From positions 1 to 64,000 of the forward strand of contig KI535278.1 of assembly GCA_000488855.1 (NCBI GenBank): a DNA stretch of 64,000 nt, read 5' to 3'. Below are positions 62,735 through 64,000 of this stretch, in pieces (position 1 is the stretch's first letter; every line of letters starts with the position of its first letter). The DNA is from Eubacterium brachy ATCC 33089 (GTDB taxonomy: Bacteria; Bacillota; Clostridia; Peptostreptococcales; Anaerovoracaceae). The position numbers and the translations under genes are program-made. The notes under the pieces are model-generated. The model did not search any database and was not told the DNA's origin. It saw only the letters and a list, made by a program, of their open reading frames with translations.

Positions 62735-63185
62735 CTATCATCTCTCCACAAAACGGGCAATAACTACCTTCTAATTTTTTTATACTACTTATTCTAGCGG
62801 TTTTGCCACAACACAAATATTTCTTTTCTTCATAATCTCCAGTTTTTCTTCCTATCAGAAGTTCTGCTTCCTTTTTAATCTCTTTTCCACGTTTAAACTT
62901 TATACTTTTGCTATTCCTAAAACTTTTTTCAAGATTCTTTGAAAAATCATTTAGCATTTCAGCAACTTGATTTTCAACTATTCGTTCTGCTAATTCATAA
63001 ATATCATCGTCTAAATAATTCTCGTGTGTTAAACCACAATTAGGACACCAAATATCTATTGTGCTTTCAGCCTCAATATCTTCCACCGTTAACATAAATT
63101 TTTCACTACAACTTGGACATTTTAATTGAACATATCCCTCTTCATCCGCTGGAACAGAAATTTCAAATTTTATATCATTAGCCAT
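62724..63185 (-). CDS. Double zinc-ribbon protein, in helicase unit
   Basis: 153 residues. First ribbon: C-P-S-C (23-26) and C-P-N-C (48-51). A helical middle (about 60-105) rich in Lys/Glu. Second ribbon: C-C-G-K (126-129) and C-P-F-C (143-146). Nucleic acid or protein adaptor role is likely. It lies 27 bases after the helicase gene and overlaps the next gene. No family name. Confidence 0.65.
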   Translation of the reverse strand: MANDIKFEISVPADEEGYVQLKCPSCSEKFMLTVEDIEAESTIDIWCPNCGLTHENYLDDDIYELAERIVENQVAEMLNDFSKNLEKSFRNSKSIKFKRGKEIKKEAELLIGRKTGDYEEKKYLCCGKTARISSIKKLEGSYCPFCGEMIDGD

Positions 63186-63212
63186 TTAAATTTCATCTCC
63201 TCACAATAAAAG

Positions 63213-64000
63213 TTATAATTTCACCACTGGTAGACTACAAGGTCGTGCATCTTTACGTACAATAACAACACTATTCTCAGCACGTGTAACAGCAACATAT
63301 AATCTAGCCTTACTTTGTTCTTTTAGAGATGTATTATTGTTAATAATCCAATCCCACATTGGTTGAGTCGGATATATAAGTACTCGTTGGAATTCCAAGC
63401 CTTTTGATTCTCCAAAATTATAATATGGATATTCATTATTGACGGATGTCCTTTTATTTTCTCTCAACTGCATTGCATTAAATTTCTGCAAATACTTCTC
63501 TACATTTGCTTTATCAATTATCATAACACCATCTGATTCATCTTCAGCTCTACGCACAAAATTTGTAGATGTTCTCTCTGGATACAGACCATTCGCAAAT
63601 TTACATATAATATCATTATTTCTATAAGTACAATTAAGTGTAGTTTCATCAATTCTTACATCTAATTTTCTGCACTCATTTTTTAAAAACTCATTGATTT
63701 TCCCACAACTATATTTTTTATATTTTTTTGATGAGTGAGTTGAATATGTACATTGTCTAGGATCCCCGACCATTATCACTTCAATTCTTGAAGCTATTAA
63801 ACACTTTAATATTTCCAAATCATATCCCACCATATCTTGGACTTCATCAACATATATACAGTCATACATTCCACTGATTCTTTCAAAAACTTTTCCATTA
63901 CATTTATCATTTAACTCTACAACACACTCTGATAATTTATCAGTATATACCCTGTTATCTTTGGCAAAATATTTGTTGGATGTTTTCTTTGCGTACGTAT
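63213..64000 (-). CDS. UvrD-like helicase, C-terminal part (runs off the window)
   Basis: Open from the right edge, 261 residues visible. Motif II I-Y-V-D-E-V-Q-D, motif III V-G-D-P-R-Q, motif IV-like T-Y-R-N-N-D, motif V E-S-K-G-L-E-F-Q-R-V and motif VI Y-V-A-V-T-R-A-E-N are all present, so this is a superfamily 1A DNA helicase. Walker A lies outside the window. Similar UvrD-like helicases occur in Gabija (GajB) and other phage defence systems, but the partner genes here are different. Confidence 0.88.
   Translation of the reverse strand, partial: TYAKKTSNKYFAKDNRVYTDKLSECVVELNDKCNGKVFERISGMYDCIYVDEVQDMVGYDLEILKCLIASRIEVIMVGDPRQCTYSTHSSKKYKKYSCGKINEFLKNECRKLDVRIDETTLNCTYRNNDIICKFANGLYPERTSTNFVRRAEDESDGVMIIDKANVEKYLQKFNAMQLRENKRTSVNNEYPYYNFGESKGLEFQRVLIYPTQPMWDWIINNNTSLKEQSKARLYVAVTRAENSVVIVRKDARPCSLPVVKL

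Noticed and set aside
1-64000. tRNA, rRNA or CRISPR arrays
   Set aside because: No T-loop/anticodon cloverleaf pattern, no rRNA stretches and no regular direct repeats were found on reading both strands.
63213-64000. Calling the helicase GajB of a Gabija system
   Set aside because: Only the C-terminal half is visible, the two downstream genes are not part of Gabija, and the nuclease GajA is not seen. The name would be a guess.

Overview
The window reads as chromosome of a low-GC Gram-positive anaerobe (Bacillota, most likely class Clostridia; species not identifiable from sequence alone). Reasons: AT-rich DNA, strong GGAGG-type ribosome sites, an LPXTG sortase substrate and a lipobox lipoprotein, an ECF vitamin/metal-type transporter, FeoAB, AbrB and many small TetR regulators, and no outer-membrane genes. 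Nearly every gene is on the minus strand. No rRNA, tRNA or CRISPR array was seen.

Layout. 1-11.7 kb: a YehR-type lipoprotein, a TetR gene broken by one in-frame stop, a Dabb-domain protein, a translationally coupled HMA metallochaperone plus ZIP transporter, three different SAM methyltransferases in a row, an aldehyde dehydrogenase, an AlkD-like DNA repair protein, a DMT exporter, a decayed zinc alcohol dehydrogenase, and an intact paralogue of the broken TetR. 11.9-14.4 kb: a two-gene surface operon (secreted protein plus LPXTG protein) whose leader carries a terminator-like hairpin. 14.5-27.7 kb: a long series of mostly orphan cytosolic genes (DUF1877, CbrC, SMI1/KNR4, Imm26-like, DUF2262-like, DUF6138-like and unknowns) interleaved with freshly broken small genes; it looks like a polyimmunity or gene-capture island. 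27.9-36.3 kb: an AbrB-ABC transporter unit, a TetR-MATE unit with a clear palindromic operator, LRR and unknown proteins, and a TetR with a tandem repeat in front of it. 36.5-44.3 kb: one tightly overlapping operon of two ABC half-transporters, an ECF S-component, EcfT, a double ECF ATPase and an EFR1 flavodoxin-ferredoxin, under a TetR whose palindrome recurs in front of the operon. 44.4-47.4 kb: small unknown genes, a CPBP protease and a multiply frameshifted pseudogene.

47.6-64 kb is a mobile-element zone. Left part: debris of a Tn1549-like integrative conjugative element (transposase N-terminus, Maff2 and VirD4 stumps, SSB, pieces of a serine recombinase and TopB, a broken sigma-like regulator) around two or three intact housekeeping-like genes. 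Centre: an iron acquisition unit (AraC regulator divergent from two ABC half-transporters, FeoA, FeoB, FeoC). Right part: a likely oriT, MobC and a MOBP relaxase, then a convergent three-gene unit (UvrD-like helicase, double zinc ribbon, protein with a hydrophobic C-terminal tail) that runs off the right edge. That last unit, sitting as cargo beside a relaxase, is the best candidate in the window for an undescribed, perhaps anti-phage, system.

A recurring theme is genes whose only or main lesion is an in-frame stop with the reading frame intact beyond it. All calls come from reading the sequence and from memory of families; no database search was done.
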